The notes: generated from the sequence alone by a model not told the origin. A stretch of DNA of 64,000 bases from Aliihoeflea sp052435735 (GCA_052435735.1 JBQVNB010000005.1:124001-188000); one strand, 5' to 3'; shown: positions 35,533 to 44,522, counted from the stretch's first letter. Program-made: numbers and translations.

Positions 35533-36515
35533 CCGACATTACCGTCTCTCCCGCCCGGATCGCCGCTTCATCGCAATCAGAACCGATCACGGTCCGCCCG
35601 ATCGCCTCGCTCGCCGACTGGCAGCGCCTGATGGCAGGCGTTCCCGCCCCGCACCTGACCCAGGCCCATGCCTATGGCGAGGCGCGGCGCACCAATGGCT
35701 GGACCCCGACCCGCGTTGCCTTCGAGGCTGGCGGACGGACCGTCGCGATCGCCCAAATCCTCGAAAAGCGCATCGCCGGCATGCGGCTCCTCTCGCGTGT
35801 CAGCCGCGGGCCGCTCTTCCTCGACGCCGCGCCGCCGTCCGAGACCATCCTCGCCATCTACCGGGCACTCAAGCGCGGCTGGGGCCGCATCGGCAAGGGC
35901 GCGCTCGTCGTTGCGCCGTCGCTCGAAAGCACACCCGAAAACCTCGCCCTGATGCGAGCAGCAGGCTTTCGCATCCATGGCGAGGCCGGCTGGGTTTCGG
36001 CGCAGGTCGATCTGACGCGCCCGGAAGACGAGATCATCGGCTCCTTCCAGCCGAACTTCCGCAACAAGCTGCGCAAATGCGACAAGCTCGACATTTCACT
36101 CCGCGTCGGCAACGAACCCGAACTCGTCGAGTGGATGATCGCGCGGCACGAGGAGAACAAGCGCGACAAGGAATTCTCCGCCGTCGACGACCGGTTCCTG
36201 CGCGTCCTGCGCGACGCATCGGGCAACGATTTCACGATCCTGCAGGCGATCCACGACGGCCGGCCCGTCGCCGGCATCTCGGTCATTCGCTACGGGCTCG
36301 GCGCGGAATATTTCGTCGCCTGGTTCGGCCCTGACGGGCGCGCCATCAATGCCGGCAACTACCTCTTGTGGCAGGCAATCCGCTACATGAAATCGCAAGG
36401 CGTCGCGACGCTCGATCTTGGCGGGCTCGACCCCAACACCGGCTATTCCACCTTCAAGCGGGGCCTGCGCCCGCGCGAATACACGCTCATCGGAGAGTGC
36501 ATCGCCTTCCTCTAG
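35529..36515 (+). CDS. FemAB/GNAT-like transferase
   Basis: A 328-residue protein of the GNAT-fold FemX/FemAB-like (lipid II:glycine glycyltransferase) group. Features are PNFRNKLRKCDKLDISLRV, HDGRPVAGISVIRYG, WQAIRYMKSQGVATLDLGG and TGYSTFKRGL, which recur in EPS-associated FemAB proteins. These probably attach an amino acid or acyl group to a sugar. The neighbouring CapK-like proteins could supply an activated acyl group, which is inference. It overlaps the heparinase-family gene by 4 bases. Confidence 0.85.
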   Translation: MTDITVSPARIAASSQSEPITVRPIASLADWQRLMAGVPAPHLTQAHAYGEARRTNGWTPTRVAFEAGGRTVAIAQILEKRIAGMRLLSRVSRGPLFLDAAPPSETILAIYRALKRGWGRIGKGALVVAPSLESTPENLALMRAAGFRIHGEAGWVSAQVDLTRPEDEIIGSFQPNFRNKLRKCDKLDISLRVGNEPELVEWMIARHEENKRDKEFSAVDDRFLRVLRDASGNDFTILQAIHDGRPVAGISVIRYGLGAEYFVAWFGPDGRAINAGNYLLWQAIRYMKSQGVATLDLGGLDPNTGYSTFKRGLRPREYTLIGECIAFL

Positions 36516-36577
36516 CTTAGCCGAATCTTAAGCGCGCGATGACAGATTGGTGATCGCATTCTTCAGGGGGAACGGCC

Positions 36578-37990
36578 TTGCGCCTGCTGGACATCGCGCG
36601 CAGCGCCTATGTGAAAAGCCCGCCCGGCCTGCGCCGGTCAGTCGCGCCGCTGATTTCCATGATGCCGCTCTCGATGCGCTATGGGGCGGTCTATGAGCGT
36701 TGGCGCCGCGACATTGCACATGCGCGCATCGATCCCAGCTTTTCCACCACGGCGACGACTTCGGCCCTGCGTGCACTGGCGCGTACCGCCGTCCATGCGA
36801 GCCCTTTTCACCGCGCGCGCTTTGCGGTCGCATTGGGTTCAAGTTTCGACGTACGGCAGGTGGAAGTCGAAGACCTCGCCCGCCTGCCGATCCTGACGAA
36901 AGGCGACCTGCGTGCCGCCGGTGAAGCCGCCCTCACCCGGCCCGCGAAAAGCCTCGTGCGCAACTGCACCAGCGGCTCCAATGGCGAAGAGCCCTTCGCC
37001 TTCTATGTCGACCGCGATCGCTCGGTGCGCGAATTCGCCTTCGTCAACGATGCCTGGACACGTGCCGGCTACACGCGCGATGAGACGCGCTGTGTCCTCA
37101 AGGGCTTTCGCATGAAGGGCGCAGAGGATCGCCTGTTCGAATGGGAGCCGGCGCTGAACGAACTGCGCCTTTGCGTCTTCCCGATGAGCGAGGCCGACGT
37201 CGCGCTCTACATCGACCTGATCGATGCGCGCCAGATCCGCTTCCTGCATGGCTATCCGTCGGCGATCGAACTCTTCTGCCGCCACATGCTGACGCTCGGC
37301 CGCAGATTCCGCACGCCGATCAGAGGCATCCTGCCGATCTCCGAACCGCTTTACGAGCACCAGCGCGCCACGATCCGCAAGGCGCTCGGCGACGTCGCCT
37401 TCGCTCCGTTCTACGGCCTCAGCGAGAAAGCGCTTTTCGCCCGCGAAGTCGCGGACGACATCTACGAGTTCGAACCGCTCTACGGCCTCGCCGAACTCGT
37501 CGACGACGATGGCGCGCCGGTCACGGAGCCTGGCGCAGAGGGCCGCCTCGTCGGCACCGGCTTCATCACCCACGGCATGCCGTTCATCCGCTACGACACC
37601 GAGGACCGAGCGCGCCTCGTCGAGCCGGGCACGCGCGCCAATGGCTGGCGCATGAAGGTCGAGGCCATCTCCCCGCGCCGCAAGCCGGGTTTCTTCATTG
37701 GCAGGACGGGCAACCGCATCGTCGCGACGAACTTCCCGCCGCAGGACCCGGCCTTCTTCCGCGGCATGAGCGAATTCCAGTTCGTCCAGTCGGAGCCGGG
37801 CAAGGCCGTGATCCGCTATGTGGCGGCGAAGGATGGCGCCCAGGCAGATGCCGAACGTATCCGCGCGGCGCTCGAGGCGAAGGCCGACGGTCATTTAACG
37901 TTCAAGCTGGAGCGCGTGGACTGCCTCGCCTGCGGCAGCCAAGGCAAGCGCGCCTTCATCGACCAGCGGCTTGATCTGGCGCGGTACTAA
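36578..37990 (+). CDS. CapK/PaaK-like adenylate-forming protein (copy 2)
   Basis: A 470-residue paralogue of the protein at 27066, collinear along its whole length, sharing RLLDIARSAYV, CTSGSNGEEPF (ATP loop), YGLSEKALF and GMPFIRYDTEDRA. The most divergent stretch between the copies is the ~60 residues before the ATP loop. The start is TTG at 36578, with AGGGGG upstream. It ends set B and faces the AlgD-like gene, with a large inverted repeat between. It likely activates the same or a related decorating group as copy 1. Confidence 0.85.
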   Translation: MRLLDIARSAYVKSPPGLRRSVAPLISMMPLSMRYGAVYERWRRDIAHARIDPSFSTTATTSALRALARTAVHASPFHRARFAVALGSSFDVRQVEVEDLARLPILTKGDLRAAGEAALTRPAKSLVRNCTSGSNGEEPFAFYVDRDRSVREFAFVNDAWTRAGYTRDETRCVLKGFRMKGAEDRLFEWEPALNELRLCVFPMSEADVALYIDLIDARQIRFLHGYPSAIELFCRHMLTLGRRFRTPIRGILPISEPLYEHQRATIRKALGDVAFAPFYGLSEKALFAREVADDIYEFEPLYGLAELVDDDGAPVTEPGAEGRLVGTGFITHGMPFIRYDTEDRARLVEPGTRANGWRMKVEAISPRRKPGFFIGRTGNRIVATNFPPQDPAFFRGMSEFQFVQSEPGKAVIRYVAAKDGAQADAERIRAALEAKADGHLTFKLERVDCLACGSQGKRAFIDQRLDLARY

Positions 37991-37993
37991 GGA

Positions 37994-38146
37994 CCCCCTC
38001 TCCGTCTCGGGCTTCGCCCGAGCCACCTCTCCCCCGCAATGCGGGGGAGAGGAACCCAAGCTGGAATAGCGCCGCCGCTGTAGCTGCGTTTCCTCGCCCC
38101 CTTTGGGGGAGAGGTGGCTCGAGCACAGCCCGAGACGGAGAGGGGG
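37994..38146. repeat. Long imperfect inverted repeat between convergent genes
   Basis: Two 42-base arms, 37994-38035 and 38105-38146, match in inverse orientation at 39 of 42 positions (CCCCCTCTCCGTCTCGGGCT at the start of the left arm). The inner part adds a second hairpin, CCTCTCCCCC/GGGGGAGAGG around 38026-38053. It lies between the convergent CapK and AlgD genes and may work as a bidirectional terminator or be a mobile palindromic unit of the kind frequent in Hyphomicrobiales. Confidence 0.8.
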
Positions 38147-38167
38147 AGCGACCTCAGCGTCGTTGCG

Positions 38168-39481
38168 CTACCAGTTGATCCCGTCCACACGACCCGTCGC
38201 GGCGGCGACATTCGGCAGGCGCGCCATGTCGAGCAGCACCTGCTCGGGGCGCATCGCGGTGACGATCGACTCGTATTCGGGTGCGCGGTTGGTGGCGACG
38301 ATGATCTCCGAATGGTCGACGATCTCGTCCAGCGAGGCCACCATCAATTGCGTGACATGCGGGATGGCGTTCATCAAATAGGCCTTGTTGGCGCCAACGA
38401 GGCGGGCGACCGACACGTTCTTGTCGAAGACGCGCACGTCGCAGCCCTTGCCGATCAGGCGCTCGATCAGTTCGAGATACGGGCTTTCGCGCAAATCGTC
38501 GGTGCCGGCCTTGAACGAGAACCCCAGGAAGCCGACCTTCTTTTTGCCCTGCCGCAGCACCCAGTCGAGCGCGCGCTCCACCTGCTGTTTGTTGGACGGG
38601 ATCAGCGAACGCAGAAGCGGCGCTTCGACATCCTTTTCCACCGCGAAAGCATTGATCGCGCGCACGTCTTTCGGCAGGCACGAGCCGCCGAAGGCGAAGC
38701 CGGGCAGAAGATATGCGTTGGAAATGTTGAGTTTGTCGTCGGCGAAGAAGATCTGCATCAGTTCGTGGCTGTCGACGCCGGCCGCCTTGCACACATTGCC
38801 GATTTCGTTGCCGAACGCGACCTTCAGCGCATGCCAGGTGTTGTCCGTGTACTTCACCAACTCGGCGACGCGCGGGTCGGTCAGAATCAGTTTGCCCGGC
38901 AGGCCCTCGTAGAGCGCCTTCAGCCGGTCGCGGGTCTCGTCGTCGCTGGCTCCAATCACGGTCTTGGCTGGATTGTCGAAGTCGGCGACGGCCGAGCCCT
39001 CGCGCATGAATTCCGGGTTTGAGGCGACGCCGAAACCCTCGCCGTTCTTTTTGCCCGAACTCCGCTCGAGAGCTGGCACGGCCAGCGTTTCCAGCGTGCC
39101 GGGCAAGACGGTCGAGCGCATGACGACCGAGTGAAATCCGGCTTTGGCCTTCAAAGCCGCGCCAATCTGCTCGCAGACCGCTTCGACATGGCCGAGATCG
39201 AGCGAACCGTTCTGCTTGGACGGGGTGCCGACGCACAGCAGCGAAATGTCGGAATTTGCGATCGCCTCGTCGGTCGACATCGTTGCCCGCAACCGGCCGG
39301 AGGCAACGTTGGAGGCGACCAGTTCGCCGACATCCTTTTCGATGATCGGACTCTGGCCTGCATTGACCAGATCAACCTTCGTCTCGCTGACGTCGCAGCC
39401 GATCACCTCGTGGCCGCGCTCCGCCAGGCATGCCGCGCAGACGGTGCCGACATAGCCAAGTCCGAATACCGAAATTCTCAT
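38168..39481 (-). CDS. algD: GDP-mannose 6-dehydrogenase (AlgD-like)
   Basis: A 437-residue UDP/GDP-sugar dehydrogenase. The Rossmann loop GLGYVGTVCAACLAERG begins at residue 7 and the catalytic Cys is C268 in FGGSCLPKDVRAINA, the same position and context as in Pseudomonas AlgD. FxFGGSCLPKD is the GDP-mannose-type signature; UDP-glucose dehydrogenases usually read GxGxGGSCFPKD. The product would be GDP-mannuronate. No alg8 or alg44 homologue lies in the window, so the polymer is not a standard alginate system. The start at 39481 has a GGGGTGA site. It is transcribed away from the serine hydrolase and towards the inverted repeat. Confidence 0.85.
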   Translation of the reverse strand: MRISVFGLGYVGTVCAACLAERGHEVIGCDVSETKVDLVNAGQSPIIEKDVGELVASNVASGRLRATMSTDEAIANSDISLLCVGTPSKQNGSLDLGHVEAVCEQIGAALKAKAGFHSVVMRSTVLPGTLETLAVPALERSSGKKNGEGFGVASNPEFMREGSAVADFDNPAKTVIGASDDETRDRLKALYEGLPGKLILTDPRVAELVKYTDNTWHALKVAFGNEIGNVCKAAGVDSHELMQIFFADDKLNISNAYLLPGFAFGGSCLPKDVRAINAFAVEKDVEAPLLRSLIPSNKQQVERALDWVLRQGKKKVGFLGFSFKAGTDDLRESPYLELIERLIGKGCDVRVFDKNVSVARLVGANKAYLMNAIPHVTQLMVASLDEIVDHSEIIVATNRAPEYESIVTAMRPEQVLLDMARLPNVAAATGRVDGINW

Positions 39482-39683
39482 CGCATCACCCCGCCCGAAC
39501 ACCGTCATCCGTCCGGCCGCGCGAATGCGCCGGAACTTCGCGTCGCCGTGACTATCATCCGGAGGTAAAGGTCGCCTTATCGCGACGCGGCAAACTTGCC
39601 CGATCGCCTGGACCAATGCCGGACGACTTGACTGGGGCGGGCTGTTGCGCGTTTTGACGGAGCGACACAGGACGGAGAAGCAG

Positions 39684-40862
39684 ATGACGATCGATCAGGT
39701 TTCGCGCAACGAAGTGACGCTCGCCAATTGGCGCGAACATCCGTTCAGCACGTTGAGTTTCCAGTCGGTCAGCGAATTCGTCCCCACTGCCATGATGACC
39801 TCCGCGCACGAGCGGCCGCGCGATCCGGTCGGCAGCGCCGCGATCGACGGCATCACCTTGCAGATCGACGGCAACGCCACAAATCTGCCCGACTATCTGC
39901 GTGCCTCCTGGACCGATGCGCTCGTGGTGCTGCGCGACGGCAAGGTCATCGCCGACTGGCATGCGCCCCATGCCGACCTCAACCGGCCGCACGTCATCTT
40001 CTCGATCTCGAAATCCGTAACGGGCATGCTCGCGGGCATCGCCGTCGATGACGGGCTGCTCGACGCCGACGCGCCGATCACCGACTACGTTCCCATGCCC
40101 GCCTCAAGCGCCTATGGCAGCGCCCGAGTGCGGGATCTTCTCGACATGACGGTCGATCTCGATTTCGACGAGGAATACACGGACAAGGACAGCGCCTTCG
40201 ATCGCTACCGCCGCGCGATGCTCTGGAACCCGGAGCGGGCGGATACCGTCGCTCAGACGATGGAGGAATTCCTCGCCACCCTGCCCGCGCGCAATAGCGG
40301 CGATCACGGCAAGCGCTTCTACTACGCCTCGCCCAACACCGATCTTCTTGGCCTCGTCATCGAATGGGCGGTCGGGCGGCGCTACCACGACTATCTCGCC
40401 GAGCGCCTGTTGAAGCCGATGGGGATGACCGGCGCCTCCTATGTCACCGTCGACCGGGTCGGCACGGCGCGAGCGGCAGGCGGCATCTGCATCACCGTCG
40501 AGGATCTGGCGCGGCTGGGCGATCTCGTGCGCATGGGCGGGCGCAATGCGGCAGAGCAGCAGATCATACCGGCCGGCTGGATCGACGACATGCTCGCCAA
40601 CGGCAATCGTCAGGCATGGGTCGACGGCAATTTCGCGGACATGTTCGCCGATGGCCGCTACCGCTCCTGCTGGTATCAGGTGGGCGACGATCGCGGCTCT
40701 TTCTGCGGCGTTGGCATTCACGGTCAGTGGGTTTTGGTCGATCCAGTCAGCCGAATCACCATCGCAAAGACATCATCGAGACCTGATGCCAGCGATGATT
40801 CCGGGACCGCGCGGGAAATTGCGGCGTTGCGGCAGGTCGCGCGCAGCCTGGACATTGCCTAA
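39684..40862 (+). CDS. Serine hydrolase, beta-lactamase/PBP-like
   Basis: A 392-residue protein of the class C beta-lactamase/esterase family. The SxxK motif is SISK (about 108) in FSISKSVTGMLAG, and a YxS/N-type motif appears as YYASPNTDLLGL. No signal peptide was seen, and the N-terminus (TIDQVSRNEVTL) is not hydrophobic, so it may be a cytoplasmic esterase or D-aminopeptidase-like enzyme. The ATG at 39684 is preceded by ACGGAGA. It stands alone between the AlgD-like gene and the porin gene. Confidence 0.85.
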   Translation: MTIDQVSRNEVTLANWREHPFSTLSFQSVSEFVPTAMMTSAHERPRDPVGSAAIDGITLQIDGNATNLPDYLRASWTDALVVLRDGKVIADWHAPHADLNRPHVIFSISKSVTGMLAGIAVDDGLLDADAPITDYVPMPASSAYGSARVRDLLDMTVDLDFDEEYTDKDSAFDRYRRAMLWNPERADTVAQTMEEFLATLPARNSGDHGKRFYYASPNTDLLGLVIEWAVGRRYHDYLAERLLKPMGMTGASYVTVDRVGTARAAGGICITVEDLARLGDLVRMGGRNAAEQQIIPAGWIDDMLANGNRQAWVDGNFADMFADGRYRSCWYQVGDDRGSFCGVGIHGQWVLVDPVSRITIAKTSSRPDASDDSGTAREIAALRQVARSLDIA

Positions 40863-41086
40863 GCGATCGGCAGATCGGTTAGCGTTTTCTTAACGCAGGG
40901 CCCCTCTGCCTACTGGGTGCGCAGATTTCGTTGCAGCAACGCAACACGGCACTGCAACGCAATATCCTACACCTGTTCGCAATTGCGCCGACGAAGTTTT
41001 GCGCCACAGTTGGCTCAGCGACATGGCGCAGAAGACCGGAGGGGTTGGCGAGCGTGATGTCATCATGACAGCTCTCTGGGGGTCCA

Positions 41087-41830
41087 ATGAACCTGATCCG
41101 TACTTCGGCGGCAGCCATCGCAATCGCCGCCGTCTCCGCCCTGCCCGCATTCGCAGCCGATGCCGTCGTCTATGAGGCGCCGGTCGTTCTCGAGGAAGAA
41201 GTCGCTTCCGCGATCGACATCGCCTTCGGCGCGACCTTCACCTCGCGCTATGTCTCGCGCGGCGTCGCCTACACCGACGGCCCGACATTGCAGGGCTATG
41301 TCGAGGCTTCCTACGATTGGGCGTATGTCGGCGTCTGGGCATCGGGCGTTTCCGGCATCAATGCCGATCCGGACAACGTCGAGATCGACGTTTACGGCGG
41401 TATCCGCCCGACCTTCGGCAATCTGACGGTCGACATCGGCTACGTCCACTACTTCTACGACGAGACCGGCGAGTGCTGCGGCGAAGCCTATATCAAGCCG
41501 AGCTACCAGTTCACCGACGAGTTCTCGGCAGGTCTCGAACTCTACCATGACTTCGAGAGCGACGCGACGTACGGCGTTGCCACCGCGGCTGTCGAACTGC
41601 CCTACGACTTCACCTTGTCGGGCGGCATCGGCCGGCAGTTTCAGGGTGGTGAAGAAGTCGACTGGAACGTCGGCCTCTCCTACACTTACGCTGACCTGGT
41701 CACCTTCGACGTCCGCTACCACGACTCCGATTTCAACCGCGAATACTTCGTGGCATCGGTGTCCTTCGACACCTCGTTCAACTCGGTTCGCGAGATGTTC
41801 GCCGGTGGACAGTTCGGCGGCGGTCGCTGA
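41087..41830 (+). CDS. TorF-family putative porin
   Basis: A 247-residue outer-membrane protein. The signal peptide is SAAAIAIAAVSALPAFA with cleavage before DAVV, and the mature part has alternating aromatic/hydrophobic strands, for example FTSRYVSRGVAYTDGPTLQG, a common start in this conserved family (gamma/alpha Proteobacteria TIGR02001-type). It probably forms a small beta-barrel pore. An intrinsic terminator follows directly. Its function is otherwise unknown. Confidence 0.85.
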   Translation: MNLIRTSAAAIAIAAVSALPAFAADAVVYEAPVVLEEEVASAIDIAFGATFTSRYVSRGVAYTDGPTLQGYVEASYDWAYVGVWASGVSGINADPDNVEIDVYGGIRPTFGNLTVDIGYVHYFYDETGECCGEAYIKPSYQFTDEFSAGLELYHDFESDATYGVATAAVELPYDFTLSGGIGRQFQGGEEVDWNVGLSYTYADLVTFDVRYHDSDFNREYFVASVSFDTSFNSVREMFAGGQFGGGR

Positions 41831-41856
41831 TTTCTTAGCCTGCACCTCCCAGACCT

Positions 41857-41888
41857 GGCCCGCCGAGACATCTCGGCGGGCCTTTTTT
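41857..41888 (+). terminator. Rho-independent terminator after the porin gene
   Basis: The arms GGCCCGCCGAGA (41857-41868) and TCTCGGCGGGCC (41871-41882) form a strong GC-rich stem with a short loop, followed by TTTTTT (41883-41888). It begins 27 bases after the porin stop codon. Confidence 0.95.
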
Positions 41889-41945
41889 GTTGTCATTCAA
41901 CATGTTGGGGAGTAGTGCGACGGCACAGATTCAGGAGCCCGCCAC

Positions 41946-43052
41946 ATGATCCGCCCTCACCTCACGCCGCTCGCCGAAACGCTGCCCGCCACCGTTCCGT
42001 TCGTGGGGCCCGAAGCGCAGGAACGGGCGCGCGGAAAGGCCTTCAAGGCACGAATCGGGGCCAATGAAAGCGGGTTCGGTCCGTCGCCGAAAGTGCAGGC
42101 TGCCATCGCGGATGCGGCCGGCGAAATGTGGATGTATGGCGACCCGGAAAGTGCCGAATTGCGCAACAAGCTGGCTGAAAAGCACGAAGTTTCAGCCCAA
42201 AACATCGTCATTGGCGAAGGTATTGACGGGCTTTTGGGGCTGATCGTGCGACTTTGGGCCGATAAAAACGCCTCCGTCGTCACCTCGCTCGGCGCCTATC
42301 CGACCTTCAACTACCATGTCGCCGGGTTCGGCGCGCGCCTCGTCACCGTGCCTTACGAGGACGACCGCGAGAGCCTTTCGGCGCTCCTCGACGCCGTGCA
42401 ACACGAAAACGCCCCGCTGGTCTATCTGGCCAATCCCGACAATCCGATGGGCACTTGGTGGCCCGCGGCTGACATCCAGCGTTTCATCGACGAGCTGCCG
42501 GAAACGACGATGCTGGTGCTGGACGAAGCCTATGGCGAGACGGCGCCTGCGGGCACCTTGCCGGCGCTCGACGTGACGCGGCCGAACGTATTGCGGATGC
42601 GCACCTTTTCAAAGGCTTACGGGCTCGCCGGCCTGCGCTGCGGCTATGCGATCGGCGAGGCGACGACCATCAACGCCTTCGAGAAGGTGCGCAACCATTT
42701 CGGCATGACGCGCATGGCGCAGGTGGCCGCCTCGGCGGCGCTGGATGATGAAAACTACCTGCAAAGCGTCATCGCGCAGGTTGCCGCGTGCCGGGATCGC
42801 CTGACGAAGATCGCCGCCGATAACGGCCTCGCGTCGATCCCATCCGCCACGAATTTCGTCGCCATCGACTGCGGCGGCGACGGTCCCTTCGCGCTGAAGG
42901 TCATGCAGGCGCTGATTTCGCGCGACGTATTCGTGCGCAAGCCGATGGCGCCGGGGCTCGACCGCTGCATCCGCGTTTCCGTCGGGCCGGAAGCCGAGAT
43001 CGACATCTTCGAGCGCGAACTGCTCGCTGCGCTGGCCGAGGCGCGGGGCTGA
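41946..43052 (+). CDS. PLP-dependent aminotransferase (HisC-like)
   Basis: A 368-residue fold-type I aminotransferase. The PLP Lys is in TFSKAYGLAGLRCGYAIG (about 220-237), NPDNPMG matches the pocket loop, and the last Arg is in CIRVSVG. The family contains histidinol-phosphate and threonine-phosphate aminotransferases; the exact substrate cannot be told. AGGAG precedes the ATG. No his genes are nearby. It converges on the 77-residue gene and ends at the base next to it. Confidence 0.88.
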   Translation: MIRPHLTPLAETLPATVPFVGPEAQERARGKAFKARIGANESGFGPSPKVQAAIADAAGEMWMYGDPESAELRNKLAEKHEVSAQNIVIGEGIDGLLGLIVRLWADKNASVVTSLGAYPTFNYHVAGFGARLVTVPYEDDRESLSALLDAVQHENAPLVYLANPDNPMGTWWPAADIQRFIDELPETTMLVLDEAYGETAPAGTLPALDVTRPNVLRMRTFSKAYGLAGLRCGYAIGEATTINAFEKVRNHFGMTRMAQVAASAALDDENYLQSVIAQVAACRDRLTKIAADNGLASIPSATNFVAIDCGGDGPFALKVMQALISRDVFVRKPMAPGLDRCIRVSVGPEAEIDIFERELLAALAEARG

Positions 43053-43286
43053 TCAGCCGGCGGCGAGGTCGGCGAAGAGGGCGCGCAGCTTCGTCGGCCC
43101 CTCGCCTGTCGCGTCGCTCGCATCGATGCGGCTGACCTCCCGGGCGGCGGCCTGCTGCCGGTCGGCGTCGGCGGGGAGCCACATCAGCCAGGCGAGAAAG
43201 ACTTCTTCAGGCTCCGGTTGCCGGCGCGGGACGAGTGCGGGACGCGCGGGTGACGGCGTCAGGCCGAACTGGCGTGCCTGACCCAT
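43053..43286 (-). CDS. Small hypothetical protein at the end of the Rieske operon
   Basis: A 77-residue protein that I do not recognise. It starts at 43286, one base after the reductase stop, with GGTGGAGG as ribosome site. It has a Pro/Arg-rich N-terminal part and an amphipathic FLAWLMWLPADADRQQAA segment, plus an EGPTKLRALFADLAAG helix. No cofactor motif is visible. Its placement suggests a function tied to the reductase/oxygenase pair. Confidence 0.6.
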   Translation of the reverse strand: MGQARQFGLTPSPARPALVPRRQPEPEEVFLAWLMWLPADADRQQAAAREVSRIDASDATGEGPTKLRALFADLAAG

Positions 43287-43287
43287 C

Positions 43288-44376
43288 CTACGCCTCCACC
43301 GTGACGGGGCCGAGCGGGCGCGAGCAGCAAGCGAGGATGTAGCCTTCCTCGATCTCGTGATCGAGAATGCCGCCATTGTGGCTCATCTCCACCTCGCCGG
43401 AAATCTTCATCGTCTTGCAGGTGCCGCAAAGGCCGAACTCGCAGGCTGCCGGGATGCGGATGCCGGCTGCGCGGGCTGTTTGGAGGACGGTCTGGCCGGG
43501 CAGGCACGGCGCCTCGACATCGGAGAGCGTGAAGCGCACCGGCTGGGCATCGGCCGGCGGTTCGGCGGCGATCTCCTCCTCGAACGGCGCCTGGATACGC
43601 TCGATCGCCGGCGCGCCGAAGCTTTCCTGGTGATAGTGCGCCATGTCGAAACCGGCCAATTCCAGCATCTCGCGCACCGCGCGCATGAAAGGATCGGGGC
43701 CGCAGCAGAAGATCTCACGCTCGCGGAAATCCGGCGCCAGCAGGGGCAAACGCACCGCGTCGATGCGGCCCATATGGCCGAACCAGCTTTCGCGGCTCGA
43801 CCGCTCCTCGATCAGGAAGCCCAGCGACAGGCCGGGCATTTGCGCACCCAAAAGCTCGAGTTCCTTGCGAAAGATGATCTCTTCCGGCCGGCGTGCGCAG
43901 TTGACGAAGGCGACATCGGTCTGTGGGGTGAAATCGTTCAGCCAGCGCAGCATGGACATCATGGGCGTGATGCCTGAACCGGCCGAGATGAAGAGGTATT
44001 TCGCCGCCGGGTGGTTGTGCAGAGAGAAAGTGCCGGAAGGGCCGAAGGCGCGAATGTGGTCGCCGGGCCGCAGGTGATCGAACATCCAGCGGGTGCCGAG
44101 CGAATCCTTTTGCGCCTTGACCGTGACGGCGATGGAGAAGGGCCGCGAAGGGCTGGACGAGAGCGTGTAGGTCCGCATCAGCGGATCTGGCGCAGCCGGG
44201 AGTTCGAGCGTGATGAACTGGCCGGGCTGGTAGCGGAACCAGGTCTGGCTGTCTGAGCGGAAGGTGAAGGTCTTGACGTCGGGCGCTTCGTCGACGACGC
44301 GCAGGCATTCGAGCACCTGGAGCCGGTCGTCCCAGGGGGTCATTTCGTCGAGGTATTTGTAGAGGTGGGCGGTCAT
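43288..44376 (-). CDS. gbcB: Ferredoxin-reductase subunit of a Rieske demethylase (GbcB-like)
   Basis: A 362-residue flavin/iron-sulfur reductase: FAD-binding RTYTLSSSPS, NAD domain with SAGSGITPMMSML and CCGPDPFM, and a C-terminal plant-type [2Fe-2S] domain with Cys at 312, 317, 320 and 350 or 351 (CEFGLCGTCK). It passes electrons from NAD(P)H to the oxygenase. Its pairing with the GbcA-like oxygenase is the normal layout for glycine betaine or stachydrine demethylases. It is separated from that gene by a 170-base interval holding a palindromic repeat. Confidence 0.88.
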   Translation of the reverse strand: MTAHLYKYLDEMTPWDDRLQVLECLRVVDEAPDVKTFTFRSDSQTWFRYQPGQFITLELPAAPDPLMRTYTLSSSPSRPFSIAVTVKAQKDSLGTRWMFDHLRPGDHIRAFGPSGTFSLHNHPAAKYLFISAGSGITPMMSMLRWLNDFTPQTDVAFVNCARRPEEIIFRKELELLGAQMPGLSLGFLIEERSSRESWFGHMGRIDAVRLPLLAPDFREREIFCCGPDPFMRAVREMLELAGFDMAHYHQESFGAPAIERIQAPFEEEIAAEPPADAQPVRFTLSDVEAPCLPGQTVLQTARAAGIRIPAACEFGLCGTCKTMKISGEVEMSHNGGILDHEIEEGYILACCSRPLGPVTVEA

Positions 44377-44408
44377 TTCTGTTCACCTCGAAGGTGGAGC
44401 CCTGTCGC

Positions 44409-44522
44409 GCCCCCCTCTGTCCTGCCGGACATCTCCCCCGCGAGGGGGGAGATCACGCGGTGTCGATGACGAGAATAATCTCCCCACTTGCGGGGGAGAT
44501 GGGCGGCAGCCCAGAGGGGGGC
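44409..44522. repeat. Palindromic repeat element between gbcA and gbcB
   Basis: Inverted arms at 44409-44439 and 44492-44522 match at 27 of 31 positions. Each arm also holds its own hairpin of the CTCCCCC/GGGGGAG type. Its right-hand unit is very similar to the unit at 53212-53260 inside glyS, sharing CAGAGGGGGGCAACGTCGAG. It is a mobile-type palindromic unit lying within an operon. Confidence 0.8.

Noticed and set aside
40863..41086. Region upstream of the porin gene
   Set aside because: It must hold the porin promoter, but no clear boxes or operators were recognised.
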